The notes under the pieces were generated by a model. It was not told the DNA's origin, ran no database searches, and was given only the letters and a program-made list of their open reading frames with translations. Below are positions 10,399 through 22,067 of a stretch of DNA of 64,000 nt, in pieces. Made by a program: the position numbers and the translations under genes. Positions within the stretch are counted from its first letter, which is position 1. Each line of letters begins with the position of its first letter. Origin of the DNA: Piezodorus guildinii (Eukaryota; Arthropoda; Insecta; Hemiptera; Pentatomidae); assembly GCA_023052935.1 (NCBI GenBank), contig CM041292.1:174344900-174408899 (forward strand), given 5' to 3'.

Positions 10399-11707
10399 TG
10401 AGATATATTACAATTTGTTACAAAATGAACAATAATAATATTGATATGAGAACACATTAATACTATATATACAGAAAATGATAATAATAGTCAAATTACA
10501 TAAAATAGAAAATAAATAAATTGATATATATACAATAAATTAATAATAAATAATAAAACAAAAACAACAACCTATAATTGAGATAAATAAAAAGTTGGCA
10601 AATAAATAAACATCATAAAAACAATCATAACTATATACAATATATAAAACTGCTAAAGGGACCGGCACGCGCTTTTCCCTCCACTTGTGGAGAAAAAAGC
10701 GGAATCCAAGAGATCCCAGCGCCTCTAATTCAGCCGCGTCACTGGTCTGAGCCAATGGAGGCCGAGTTAGGGCGCTGTAGCCACATACATACCGTACATG
10801 AGTGGAGGATCTGACCAGTGTCAGAACTCCAATTTACATGTTTACAACACGTCTCGCGGTCACTGCCGTTTCAATCTTCGAGGAGGATTGTAAGGATGGG
10901 TGGTGCTGGATAGGGATTGTGCTAGAGGGTTAGGATGATGAGTAAGGTTCTGATGAAATTTGGAGAATTTGGATGGTACCAAGTCTAAAATAAACGGAAT
11001 ATTAAGTTCATGGTGTAGGGTACATTTGGTAACGTAATAAGGAGCATTAACTATTGTTCGGAGGACTTTGTATTGGAAGGATTGGATGCTTTTGATGTTA
11101 GAATGTTTAGCTGTCCCCCACAGTTCAAGTCCGTAGGTCCATATAGGTTTCAGTACTGTCTTGTATATTAGTAATTTGTTGTCAACTGTAAGATGCGATT
11201 TTCTGTTTAGTAGTCTGTATAACTGGCCGAATCTGCGGTTGAGTTATTTTCTTTTTAGTCTAGTATGTGGGTTCCACGTCAGTCTTTTGTCTAGTAAAAA
11301 GCCGAGATACCGGACTGTGTCTGAAGAAGGAAGCGGTATGGAATTGAAATTAACCATTGGAAAGGATTTGCGTCGAAGGGTGAATGTGACGTGAGTGCAT
11401 TTGCTTTCGTTCATCTTAATGCGCCAAGCGTTGCACCAGTCTTCGACAAGGGAAAGGTGCTTTTGGAGATTTAGAGATGCTGCTTCAGGATCGGAATTGG
11501 ATGACAAAGTGGCGGTATCATCAGCAAATGTTGCCAGAAAGGTATCGGGATCGGTAGGGATATCGGCGGTGTAGAGGGTGTAGAGGACGGGTCCCAAGAC
11601 GCTGTCTTGAGGAACACCGGCCTCTACAATATAATGTTTGGAAAATTCTGAACCACAACGAACTCGGAAGGAGCGGTTTGATAGATAGGATCGGAGGATT
11701 AGGTATA
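10375..11707 (-). mobile_element. Element B: 5'-truncated relative of element A
   Basis: The minus-strand copy begins inside the RT core (homology to A stops at 11707) and runs through the end of ORF2 and a complete 3' UTR to a poly-A of about 22 bases (seen as T, 10375-10396). It supplies the 3' end that A lacks in this window. Just before the poly-A it has ATTGTAATATATCTCAATAA, similar to the 3' end of element C. No convincing target-site duplication was found. Confidence 0.9.
10889..11707 (-). pseudogene. ORF2 remnant of element B (RT palm to C-terminus)
   Basis: The RT motif-B segment reads VPQDSVLGP, so the usual PQG glycine has become aspartate. TFADDTATL is kept. A GAA to TAA change near 11241-11243 stops the frame just after RLKRK. 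The remaining codons down to the shared C-terminus are still recognisable. The copy cannot make a working RT. Confidence 0.85.
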
Positions 11708-11754
11708 ACTGTCAAATTTTCCATTTTTCTGAGAGAAATAAATATTAAATTTAT

Positions 11755-11945
11755 TGGCCTTATTCGGTCATAAAATGTTCCATACGTTGCTGATTTAGCC
11801 ATCACTTTCATGACAAACCCCATTCCCACTTATATTCCTGATAATCCTCCGAGGCTTCTGAAAAGAAGATGGCCTCGAGACCTTCTGGTTCAGATTACCT
11901 AATAATTAAGACTGCAGTTCTAAATCTCAGTAATAAAATAAATAA
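11755..11945 (+). pseudogene. Old Jockey-like LINE tail
   Basis: ATGTTCCATACGTTGCTGATTT matches the 8.9 kb fragment (the ORF2 segment before the C-terminus). CCTCCGAGGCTTCTGAAAAG and the following GATGGCCTCGAGACC encode the NPPRRLKR.WPRDLL signature with shifts. A short UTR with AATAAAATAAATAAATT ends it. It lies head to head with the truncated 5' end of element B. Confidence 0.7.
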
Positions 11946-12289
11946 ATTATTCAAGACGAAAACATTAACGTAATTATCCCTAGATAACTGTAAGAAGAAC
12001 TTAAGAAGTAAAATAATTGGTATAATAACTTACAGCTTTAACTGAAGATACACGTTAGGTGATTAGAAGAAGGGTTAGGGAAACGAAAAGGTCAAAGTTA
12101 AATTTGATAACTTTTCTCCCAATCAGTAACGGATTCATTTATCCTTATCCTTTCGGAAAAATGTTCCTTTTCATCCATCACAGGGCTTATCCATTAAGCG
12201 ATAAGATTTAGATTGTCCTTAGATGGAGCCAAATCAAAATCATTATTTTATTTTGATATATATGAGATTTTAATTATTTTATATTTATT
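11946..12289. other. Unassigned AT-rich DNA
   Basis: Nothing was recognised between the LINE tail and family X copy X2. Confidence 0.5.
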
Positions 12290-12654
12290 TCCACTTAGCT
12301 ATCTATAAAATATATAGTAAAGGAAAGTATTGCGATCTTGAAAATTTTCGAATTCCGTGTGTGTATGTAGTAAGTCTAGCACAAAAATAAAAAGTCGTAC
12401 GAAACTGAAATTTCATATTTAGAACAACTATATGCCCAAGATGTTACAGCAACATTTTCACCAAAATCGGCCGACCGGAAGTGCTACTTTATACCATATA
12501 TTTTACTCCTTTTTACGATTTTCTCAAAAACGGCTCTAACGATTTTGATTAAACTCGCTATATCCATGTAAAATTTAATGGGTTTTAATATCATGTAGGT
12601 TTCATTATAATTAAAATAATCTCACAAGGCTTAAACGCCGATATCTTAAATTTA
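12290..12654 (+). repeat. Family X copy X2, left part (interrupted by foldback element)
   Basis: The match to X1 runs from TATATAGTAAAGGAAAGTATT to GCCGATATCTTAAATTTA. The sequence resumes at 15643. The bases around the break fit insertion at a TA that was duplicated. Confidence 0.85.
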
Positions 12655-12858
12655 TAGCATTTCCAAGTCAATTGTAACCTTTTCCAAGTCAAATGTAACT
12701 TTTTCCAAGTCAAATGTAACCTTTTCCAAGTCAAATGTAACCCTTTCCATTTCAAATGTCACCTTTTCCAAGTCAAATGTAACCATTTCCATTTCAAATG
12801 TCACCTTTTCCATTTCAAATGTTACCTTTTCCAAGTCAAATGTCACCTTTTTCTTCAC
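12655..12858. repeat. 21-bp tandem repeats, left arm of foldback element
   Basis: About nine units of a 21-base sequence related to CCTTTTCCAAGTCAAATGTAA. Because 21 is a multiple of three, an ORF of repeated VTFDLEK heptads appears on the minus strand. This is a by-product and is not called as a gene. Confidence 0.9.
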
Positions 12859-13112
12859 TTCTAGCCTTAAATATTCCGTTTTATTTATTTATTTATTGAA
12901 AAATAATTAGTTTAATTAATATAATGACTTTTTTAATAGTTTTGGCATATCATATCACTGTTTTTTTGTTTTGTTTTTAGATATTTGATATCAAGTTCTG
13001 TTTTTTACGAACTAATATTTTAAAAAATATTTAGTTTTAAAATAGTTGTTGATTTTGAAGTTTTAGAGGGGAGGGATGGTTTTTGGGAATAATTAATGTG
13101 TTTTCGGGTATT

Positions 13113-13690
13113 ATAATTACGTTTTTCGAGCTGTATTTTTTATCGCACGCGTGCATATTAACTCGCATTTACTTTTAATGTTTTTTATTGATATAGGGAT
13201 TAATTAATGTGCTTTCGGGTGGTTATGATTACGTTTTTTGAGCTCTATCTTTTATAGCTCATGGGTATTTCAACTCGCATTTACTTTTAATGTTTTTTAT
13301 TGATATGGGCATTAATTGTTGTGCTTTCGGGTGGTTATGATTACGTTTTTCGAACTGTATTTTTTATAGCTCATGGGTATTTCAACTCGCATTTACTTTT
13401 TATGTTTTTTATTGATATAGGGATTAATTAATGTGTTTTCGGGTGGTTATGATTACGTTTTTTGAGCTCTATCTTTTATCGCTCATGCGTATTTCAACTT
13501 GCATTTACTTTTAATGTTTTTTATTGATATGGGCATTAATTGTTGTGCTTTCGGGTGGTTATGATTACGTTTTTCGAACTGTATTTTTTATTGCTCATGG
13601 GTATTTCAACTCGCATTTACTTTTTATGTTTTATATTGATATAGGGATTAATTATTGTGCTTTCGGGTGGTCATGATTATGTTTTTGATT
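13113..13690. repeat. 112-bp tandem repeats, left arm
   Basis: The marker ATTACGTTTTT recurs at about 13116, 13228, 13340, 13452 and 13564 and, mutated, at 13676, a constant spacing of 112. Units alternate slightly (TCGAACTG versus TTGAGCTC), which suggests duplication of a two-unit block. Confidence 0.9.
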
Positions 13691-14394
13691 GATATTGGGA
13701 TTGATTTTTTTGTTTTTAGTTCTCATTATAACGTTGCTGGAATGTACATTATTTAGTTTTTTTATTTATTTATTTATTTTTATTTAAAATTTTTATTATT
13801 ATTTTTTTTATAAAATAATCAGTTATAGTTCCTTTTTTAGCTTCCTGAGTAAGTTTTTTCAACTAAATATTTTATAATGGACTCACTTTCTCACTTGTTC
13901 TTACAATTATTTGATAATTTAATTGAGGAATCGTTTATTCTATTTTCGGGTGTTCTTATAACATTATTTGAACCTTATTTGTTATCGCTTTTACTCATTT
14001 TAAGTTACTGTTCCTATTTCATAAATATTTGATAGATGGATCGTTTATAGTGTTTTGGGGAATACTAATAGAGTTTATGACATTTTTTTATAGCTAGTGC
14101 AAATCTTAACTTAAATAAAAAGTGATCTAGAACAATGCGCAATTGCAATGTAACATCCAGTTGAAAAAAGTAATCAGAACAAGCAAAAACACAACAAATA
14201 ATTTTTACTTCAAATTATAACATAATATCTACGGTATGTAGAAATTCCCAAGCGCATAAAAGAATAATATTCAAAACACGTAATCAAAATCCCCTAAAAC
14301 AAAAACAAAGAAAGACCACTCTATCAAAATATAAAATGATATTAGCACTAAGTTTAAAGGCGCGCGCGCTATAGAATAAGCAGTCCAAAAAAAG

Positions 14395-15185
14395 TTTTTT
14401 CATAACCACCCAAAAACACAAGTATAGATCCCTATAACAATAAAAAGATTAGAAGTAAATGCTAGTTGAAATGCGAACAAGCGACAATAAATGCAGCTCG
14501 AAAAACGTAATTACAAGACCCGCAAAGGCAATTAATAACCTTTATATCAATAAAAAACATTAAAAGTAAATGAGAGTTAAAATACGCATGAGCGATAAAA
14601 TATATAGATCGAAAAATGTAATCGTAACCACCCAAAAGCACAATAATTAATCACTATATCAATAAAAAACATTAACAGTAAATGCAAGTTGAAATACGCA
14701 TGAGCGATAAAAGATAGAGCTCAAAAAACGTAATCATAACCACCCGAATGCACAATAATTCATCCCTATATCAATAAAAAACATAAAAAGTAAATGCGTG
14801 TTGAAATACGCATGAGCGATAAAAAATACAGCTCGAAAAACGTAATCATAACCACCTGAAAGCACAACAATTAATGTCCATATCAATAAAAAACATTAAA
14901 AGTAAATGCAAGTTGAAATACCCATGAGCTATAAAAGATAGAGCTCAAAAAACGTAATCATAACCACCCGAATGCACAATAATTCATCCCTATATCAATA
15001 AAAAACATAAAAAGTAAATGCGTGTTGAAATACGCATGAGCGATAAAAAATACAGCTCGAAAAACGTAATCATAACCACCTGAAAGCACAACAATTAATG
15101 TCCATATCAATAAAAAACATTAAAAGTAAATGCAAGTTGAAATACCCATGAGCTATAAAAGATAGAGCTCAAAAAACGTAATCAT
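14395..15185. repeat. 112-bp tandem repeats, right arm (inverted)
   Basis: The inverted marker AAAAACGTAAT recurs at about 14501, 14612, 14724, 14836, 14948, 15060 and 15172. The right arm therefore has at least one unit more than the left. The units nearest the spacer are more diverged. Confidence 0.9.
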
Positions 15186-15438
15186 AATACCCGAAAACAC
15201 ATTAATTATTCCCAAAAACCATCCCTCCCCTCTAAAAATTCAAAATCAACAACTATTTTAAAACTAAATATTTTTTAAAATATTAGTTCGTAAAAAACAG
15301 AACTTGATATCAAATATCTAAAAAAAAAACAAAAAACAGTGATATGATATGCCAAAACTATTAAAAAAGTCATAATTTTAATTAAACTAATTATTTTTCA
15401 ATAAATAAATAAATAAAACGGAATATTTAAGGCTAGAA

Positions 15439-15642
15439 GTGAAGAAAAAGGTGACATTTGACTTGGAAAAGGTAACATTTGAAATGGAAAAGGTGACATT
15501 TGAAATGGAAATGGTTACATTTGACTTGGAAAAGGTGACATTTGAAATGGAAAGGGTTACATTTGACTTGGAAAAGGTTACATTTGACTTGGAAAAAGTT
15601 ACATTTGACTTGGAAAAGGTTACAATTGACTTGGAAATGCTA
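15439..15642. repeat. 21-bp tandem repeats, right arm of foldback element
   Basis: This is the mirror image of 12655-12858. The predicted 68-residue peptide is identical to that from the left arm, so the outer arms are identical or nearly so over this region. Confidence 0.9.
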
Positions 15643-16025
15643 TACTTACTCTAAAGTAACTTCAATTTGACTTGAACGAAAGCGATATCCACCTAAAGGA
15701 GAAAAGTGCAAACATATTTTTATGCAATTTTTGTGTTTATAGATATAGCAATATAGATGTATAATATACCGTTGGAGAGCAAAAGATTGTAGAAAAATAT
15801 TATCGAATACACGGAATTGTAATAGTTAATGGAGAGTAATGATAAGGAAACAAAACTAACTGATTGTTTTAGGTAAAAATATAATAGATAATTTAATAAA
15901 ACACATGTTTCTATCGAAACTCTATGTAATTTATTCCTCGATATCTTTTCTAAGTGTATTTAAAATTTTTTAAATTAATTTTACTTAAACTTAAGAAAGT
16001 CGTGTGTTGCGCCCACCAGATTTTG
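15643..16025 (+). repeat. Family X copy X2, right part
   Basis: It resumes at CTCTAAAGTAACTTCAATT and ends in AAAGTCGTGTGTTGCGCCCACCAGATTTTG, the usual X right end. It shows typical inner markers such as ATAATATACCGTTGGAGAG. Confidence 0.85.
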
Positions 16026-16611
16026 TTTTCGGTAGATGAATTAATTGAAGGATATGTGGGCTGAAAAGTTTTTTGTTCTTTTTTTCTAATAACAACTTCA
16101 ATGGATCTTTGACCCTGATCTTATTATAAAAAAAAAAATGTAAATTTCGGATCGCTTAATTATTATGTTCCTTGTGTATGAAGGTTACATTGACCGCAAT
16201 AAGTAACAACCTGTGATTTAATAAATATTTTCAGTTACGTATCATTTTGTTTATATTTATAATGTTGATGTTGTTTTCGGCCTTTTTAAGTGCTTTATTT
16301 AAAAATCATTGAATATATTTTCGAATTAATGAAATAAACTATTAAAAAAAGTTAAAAATTGAATTACACGTTTCTATTCTTCTTATTACAGTTTAAGCAA
16401 ACTTCATGAAAAACATAATAAGGTCACCAGTTTGGATTTACATAAGTAAATTTTTCCATTTTTATGTAAAAACATCCTCGGATGATACAGGAACTCATAA
16501 AATAAAATTGACAACGGAAGTGCAACTTTATTTGATTAAATCAGGAGTTCTTCAGTTATACGTACGATGGTTAACCACTTTGCAATCAAATTAATTGTAT
16601 GATTAATTTAC

Positions 16612-16840
16612 TTATTGAATGCGCCATTCTACTGTTCTCTGGGTCCTGGATTCGAATCCTGGCTGTGACAGAATATTATTTATTTTATTATTTTAGCCTT
16701 GAGGCATCCTGGGGTATGGAGACCCTCTTGAGGCACACTCAGCCTCTATAAAGAGGTTATTCAATAATGGTTAAAAAAACCTGACGGTTGACCGTGATCT
16801 CGGCTGAATCGCCTCATTCCATGCTTTTATAACTGCGTAT
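16612..16840 (+). repeat. SINE2 copy (tRNA-derived)
   Basis: The B box region is GGATTCGAATCCTGGC. The body GGGGTATGGAGACCCTCTTG and the later AAACCTGACGGTTGACCG match the copy at 23692. The A-box half of the head is worn. Confidence 0.7.
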
Positions 16841-16844
16841 ATGT

Positions 16845-17895
16845 ATTGCACACACAAAACTAACATTTTCCATTCATTTTATTAGAAGGTAACTTGAATA
16901 TTTAAAAAAGGTTAACAGAAACTTGTTGAAAATTGTTTATTCCTGTAAAAACCAGTAAAAAATCTCTGGGGTTTCTCGCGTCGGGTTTTATAGGGCGGAA
17001 TAGGAAAAGTAAAGAAACCTTTTCTTTTTTTTTATTAAATATCTCAACATATATTTGAGATAAACATAATTATGAGATATCCGTGAAAAAACTATTAAAA
17101 ATCAGTTTTCTATACTTTTCCCCGTCCTCCTTATAGAACAGAGCGCGGGTTATTCTGGCTTTCCAGTGATTTCAGGAAGAATGATGAACTATATATATGA
17201 AGTTTCAGCTTTCATTTTTCAAACCTACGGTTACTGTACATCATTGTTTCGAAAATATAATATTTAGAGATGTCGAAACCCTTGAAGTCGACATATCCAT
17301 TTCATATCGAAAGCAATTTGAGGATAATAATTTCACTAAGAAAGCAAAACGTCTCAGTAGTTTAATACCCCTGAAATAGAAACTTCACAAAAAATAAAAT
17401 AAACACGCGCGTAATTTAGCACGATAAGCTCCAATCTCTACTGTATTTTGTTTAACATTAGTTTTTCGTCATGGCGATCGCTCAACCAACGTTTTTAGCC
17501 TTGTACGAGTGTCTCAATCGTCAATGGCCTATTTTTGCATGCTTGTTAGCATACCATCTTAATTTTGCACAGTATCGTTGGTAGTGGCCCGTATGTTCTC
17601 ATTAACTGTAAGTCGTTATATAAAGTTATCTCCTTGATAAATCCAACAATAGTTTTAATGATATTGCTATCGTCCAAACATTGTTCCTCCACTTCCAGAT
17701 GCAAATTTATTTGCGACATGATAACCTGATTTTCGAATATCCCTGGGAAAAGGTGTAATTTTAAATTTAAATAGGCTGGAAATTATTTTAATATTAAATG
17801 ATTTCTAAATAACCTATTTCTACTCTACCCCTAAGCAAATTGGTAACAATCGTTAGAGCCTGATTGAATCACTACTTAATTATAAATATTTTATA
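16845..17895. other. Unassigned AT-rich DNA
   Basis: No gene or repeat family could be supported. The ORF at 17197-17379 has no recognisable domain. Confidence 0.5.
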
Positions 17896-17898
17896 CAC

Positions 17899-17933
17899 AC
17901 ATATATATATGTATATATTTATATTATATATAA

Positions 17934-17988
<55 letters not shown>
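17899..17988. repeat. TA microsatellite
   Basis: Nearly uninterrupted TA repeats. Confidence 0.95.
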
Positions 17989-17989
<1 letters not shown>

Positions 17990-17993
<4 letters not shown>

Positions 17994-18290
17994 TTATCAG
18001 TTCTAGACTTTGATAATCTAAGTTTTTCTACTGTTCTTAGGTTTCAGTTAATAAATTAACAATTTTATTTATGCAACTTTTCGAGAATTTATTGTTCTCA
18101 TAATCATGCCTTAACAGTAGAAAAACAAAAAACAGAACATTAATATTTTTATAAAATAATTAATATATGATGTTAATTGTTAGAGATAAAGAAAATAATA
18201 CATTGAACAATGAATTGACATACATTAGTTATTTCAATTAAAATTTACATTGAAGATATTATTAGAAATTTACTTACAATTTTAGATAAT
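17990..18290 (-). mobile_element. 3' UTR of D-family LINE (CR1/L2-like)
   Basis: The reverse complement matches the tail of the D element at 30040-30345 and the copies at 28890 and 51865. Shared strings include GAGAACAATAAATTCTCG, TTGCATAAATAAAATTGT and CTGTTAAGGCATGATTATG. Confidence 0.7.
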
Positions 18291-18462
18291 ATCTATGAGT
18301 TCAGGAGTCTGAGGTTTTGTCCTTTTGTTGATTTGTTTTTATTTTATTTTCTATTTATTATTGTTGGAGACAGCACACTCGCTCGCAGCCTCAACCCGAA
18401 CAACATTTTATCATATCATCTTGTTAACATGAATAAATAACGAGTAAATAAATAATTTAAAC

Positions 18463-18575
18463 GAATTCGATACCCAACTAAAGGAGAAAAGAGCCTAAAT
18501 ATTTTTTTAAATGTAATTTTTGTTTTTTTGAACCTAAGAACAGCAACATAGATTTATATTATACCGTTGAAAAGC
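18463..18575 (+). repeat. Family X short fragment
   Basis: GAATTCGATACCCAACTAAA and TATTATACCGTTGAAAAGCC match the middle of X. Confidence 0.7.
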
Positions 18576-19225
18576 CATTGGGGTTCTTCATTTGACAATT
18601 TTTCATTCCTTCATAATCTGAACTAATATGATTTCGAAGAATCAAATAACAATACGTAAGTGGTATTACATTTATATTTAATAATATTTTTAATAGAAAT
18701 TCTAAAATTCCAACCTAAAGACGTTCAAAGTCATTTAGTGGCGAGTAGCCTGAATGCTCCGCAGTGCCATTATCACATAACCTGAGCTGCATATCAATGA
18801 GGCGGAATTTCCTTCCTAGCCGCGGTTTTCAAATGCATTCTGAAATCTCATTTTTATTTGGAGTTCAATGAGGTTATATAAAAATTCTGCTAAATTAAGC
18901 AGTGGTAAATCAATAAAAACGGATAGTACCCATATACACTATTATTAGTTCTTGCAATACTTAAGGCTAAATATGTTTTTCCTAATCTCAGCGGTACACT
19001 TACAGCACTAGTTCCTTACATTAAGTTCCTTATGGGCACTGAAGATGGCATTAATTACTCTTTTTATTATTTCCTTTATTCTTTTCCTTTTTACACATTT
19101 TTATAGGTGTTAAACAGAACACATATTTCAATAATTATATTTATTGAAAATTAGTTAATTAATTTTCTTATGATTATTCCGATAAAACTTTTGTTTGAAA
19201 ACCCTAGTGCTCATGGTACTCTTTT
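18576..19225. other. Unassigned DNA
   Basis: Nothing was recognised. A small less AT-rich patch lies near 18720-18840. Confidence 0.5.
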
Positions 19226-19518
19226 CTTCCAGAGACGCCACAGGCCGTGTATGCCCTGTGCCTCGAGGTGTAATCTCCTGGCAGATAACACTCACGTTTT
19301 ACGATGCATGTTGTAGTATAGGGTCATCATCACTCCCTACGTCTAATTTTGTGAGTGGCAACCATTTGGCTGACGAGTATCAAATACACGGGGAAGAGGT
19401 TGTGAGTGAATCCCCATTTATTTACATCCTTATAAAAGTACCGCCAGGACTGAGATTCGTACTCACAACCTTTAGCATGAGAGGCTTGCGCGCTAGCCAC
19501 TCAGCCACGGGCTCCCGT
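19226..19518 (-). repeat. SINE1 copy, minus strand
   Basis: The reverse complement reads GGGAGCCCGTGGCTGAGTGG at the head (A box), then a weakened B box (GTGAGTACGAATCTC), the GTAGGGAGTGATGATGACCC body and the CAGGCCGTG..GGCGTCTCTGG end. It produces a spurious 185-codon ORF at 19195-19752, which is not called. Confidence 0.85.
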
Positions 19519-19519
19519 C

Positions 19520-21850
19520 ATCGTACTCAATGTACAAAAATATTCCAATCAGTGGTACTCCAAAAGAGGAAGTACATTAATAATAATAATATAAGGCTTA
19601 CCGAACCCGAAGGTTCGATGCCGATACCACCAAACTTCGCCTACAGAGACTCGTCCAATGTTCACCGGTCAAGCCCAAGCCCCTACATCAATATTTCCCC
19701 AACATTAATCAATATCCCCAACATTAATATTTTAGGAAATAAAATATACTAGTAATAGGTTTCAATGTCTATAAAACTGCCGACATGGATATTTTTTTTG
19801 TTAGGAGTCTATAGATTTATGCTATTTTCACACCCAGCAGTGTGCACGCAACCCGTTCTGTTAGTGTCGAAAATTTGACCAGTTTTTATCTAAAATCTAA
19901 AACTTAACACTTTTACGTTTGAAGTCCCAGAATACGGGAAAAATAATACGAAAAAACTAATTATGGCTTGGAGTTACTGAAACCTGCTAATAGATATATT
20001 TTATATCATTTAGGAAACTCTCGAAAATTATTGATTACAAAACTTTTGATTCAGAGTGTTGTGTCTGTAAAACATTGTGTATCACCCTAAACGCAAAAAT
20101 TCTTTGTAATATTTAAAGACTAGAAGGATTGTTGAAACAAATCCTTCGGGTAACATGGGGGTTATATAGTTTTTCGTTATTGAATATGGGCTTACATTTA
20201 CAAATTGCTAAATTAACTCACCAGGTAGATTGCATTGTATATTCAATAACGAGTTTGGAAATACAATGTCTTACCTGTCTCAGCAAAGTCCATTGTTCAA
20301 TAAAAGCAAAAAGACTTTGAGCTAAACACACCTTGAACACAATATGTAATTGGCCATCGAATGAAGATAATCCCACTGCCAGTTATTTGGAACTTGTGCG
20401 AACAGGAATGATTCACTCATTTACTATGTATTTGTAAACACGGTAGGACGGGAAATATTAGTATTAAGGGTCTTGCCAACTAATAATAAAATGGTGAAGC
20501 ACTAGAAAATTCTAAGCTTTTGACCTGACTTACACCGTACTAAACGAAAACCAATTTTTTTTTTTAATTTGGCCCATAAATGACGGGGTACCCAACGATG
20601 ATTCTAACTCCTGGACGTTGATATTCGTCGATCAGTCCTAAAATGGCGGCCGATTAAAAATTATTTAATTCAATAACTCTGTTATTTTTGAAGGTGGAGA
20701 AAAAATGTATTCGTCTTTTTAACCAAGAAACTGCGAAGAACGAAAAAAAAATCATTGATATCGGTCAAGAAATTGGAGATTTTTGGGTTTTTAAACTACC
20801 AGTGTAGATAAACCATTTTCCTTTGAATTATTTATAACCCATAAACAGTTATACCTTAATATAGTTATTTGGAAATAATAACCCATTCTGTAATAATTTT
20901 GAAGCTTTGTGTATTAAGGTTGTACTGGTCTTTAAACATTTTGATTCTAATCTAAAGAGATGATGTTCTGGACCCCAGGCAAGCGTTTATGAGGAGGATC
21001 AATCAAGATTAATTCGCTCGAAGACGATATCCCTAAACTCTAAACACAAGCCGTTAAAATTTATCATAATTTGGAGTGGTGGTCGAATGTTGTATGATGT
21101 TCACCGGTTTTTTTTTTTTTTACGTTATTGTTGTAAACAAATTAAATAAAATATGAATTATTTCCACTTTACCCATGCCCATTCTCAAGTAAGTTATTAA
21201 TATATTATTATTTTTTAAAGCTTAATAAAAAGACATAAAACAGAATAGTACGAAGAATATTTTATCATTTTATACATCTGATGCCCAAAACATGACCCGA
21301 AGAGGAGTTTTCAACACACTGGGACTCAGTCACGGTCAGTTTGATCGCTGAAGGAGTCCCTCGTAACCGTGTAATATGGATTTTTTCGAGGCTATTACAT
21401 AAATATTATGCCTTCTATAAAAGTGAATCTACAACGTTTATACAATTCTTTTTTAAGAAACTACCGAAAAAGTAGAAGTTGCCAAAAATAAACTAAAATT
21501 TATCCCGTAGAAGAAGCTAAACATAAAATTACTTGAATGCTGGACGATTTTATAAATTATCAGACTACATCTATAAATATAAAGTAGATACAATATTAAA
21601 GATAAGTCAGAAAAACGATTTGTTGATATCCAATACATAAATCATGTAACAAAAAAAAAAAAAAAAATATATATATACATAAATAATCTAGGAATACTAC
21701 AGTAATATTAGTACTTTTTATTAGTAATGAACAGAAAAAAACCTTTAAAATAAACATACCCTACCTCCTGCTCCTGATTTCTTTAAAATAATGTAAAACA
21801 AAAATTATTTTTATAATAAAATTAATTATTCGAAATAAAAATATATTAAT
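19520..21850. other. Unassigned 2.3 kb AT-rich region
   Basis: No coding sequence, SINE, LINE or X match was recognised. Small ORFs (20129-20320, 21453-21638) have no domain. A poly-T run lies at 21110-21121 and a poly-A/TA run near 21650-21675. Confidence 0.45.
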
Positions 21851-21852
21851 GA

Positions 21853-22067
21853 TTAATAAATGGTTGTTAGTTCTTCCTCAAAAGTTAATTTAGAGCAGTG
21901 ACAATTATGAGTCAATGTTTCGGGTGTTTTCCCTATCTTCAGCACTAAATTCAATACATTAACCAAAAAACATTTATTATTACAAATATTGTATACTAAT
22001 TTAAAGTTTAATATTAGAACAAACAAAAAAAATAACTAAAGGAAGAACTAATAACCACTTATTTATC
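21853..22067. mobile_element. Small palindromic element (~215 bp) with hammerhead-like core
   Basis: The ends are imperfect inverted repeats: TGGTTGTTAGTTCTTCCT on the left and AGGAAGAACTAATAACCAC on the right. On the minus strand the left half contains CTGAAGA, a GGG..CCC helix and GAAAC, the order of a hammerhead ribozyme core. It could be a MITE or a Penelope-type fragment. Confidence 0.45.

Larger units (their letters stand above)
12655..15642. mobile_element. Giant foldback element (~3.0 kb) with arms over 1 kb and TA target site
   Basis: The ends are perfect inverted repeats starting TAGCATTTCCAAGTCAA, with TA on both outer sides (12653-12654 and 15643-15644). Each arm has the same layout from outside in: about nine 21-bp tandem repeats, a ~250-base unique part, then several 112-bp tandem repeats. 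Between ~13,700 and ~14,450 is an AT-rich spacer with no transposase. It lacks coding capacity, so it would have to be moved by another element's transposase. The long arms with internal tandem repeats resemble Drosophila FB/Galileo-type foldback elements in form, but the 2-bp TA site is more like Tc1/mariner-type MITEs. Family membership is therefore open. Confidence 0.85.

Noticed and set aside
10366..11760. A target-site duplication for element B.
   Set aside because: The flanks (GCTTGCTTC on the left, CTGTCAAATTTTCC on the right) do not match convincingly.
12652..12858. Identical ~68-residue ORFs of VTFDLEK heptads in both foldback arms (also 15439-15654).
   Set aside because: The 21-bp repeat is a multiple of three, so an open frame is automatic. 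The two copies are mirror images of one DNA repeat.
16620..16680. tRNA-like GGATTCGAATCC (also at 7105, 23750 and 26230) as possible tRNA genes.
   Set aside because: Each continues into a SINE body, and no full cloverleaf or proper acceptor stem is seen.
19195..19752. 185-codon ORF with apparent protein similarity to an ORF at 26143-26421.
   Set aside because: Both lie on SINE1 copies; the similarity is that of the SINE, read on its antisense strand.
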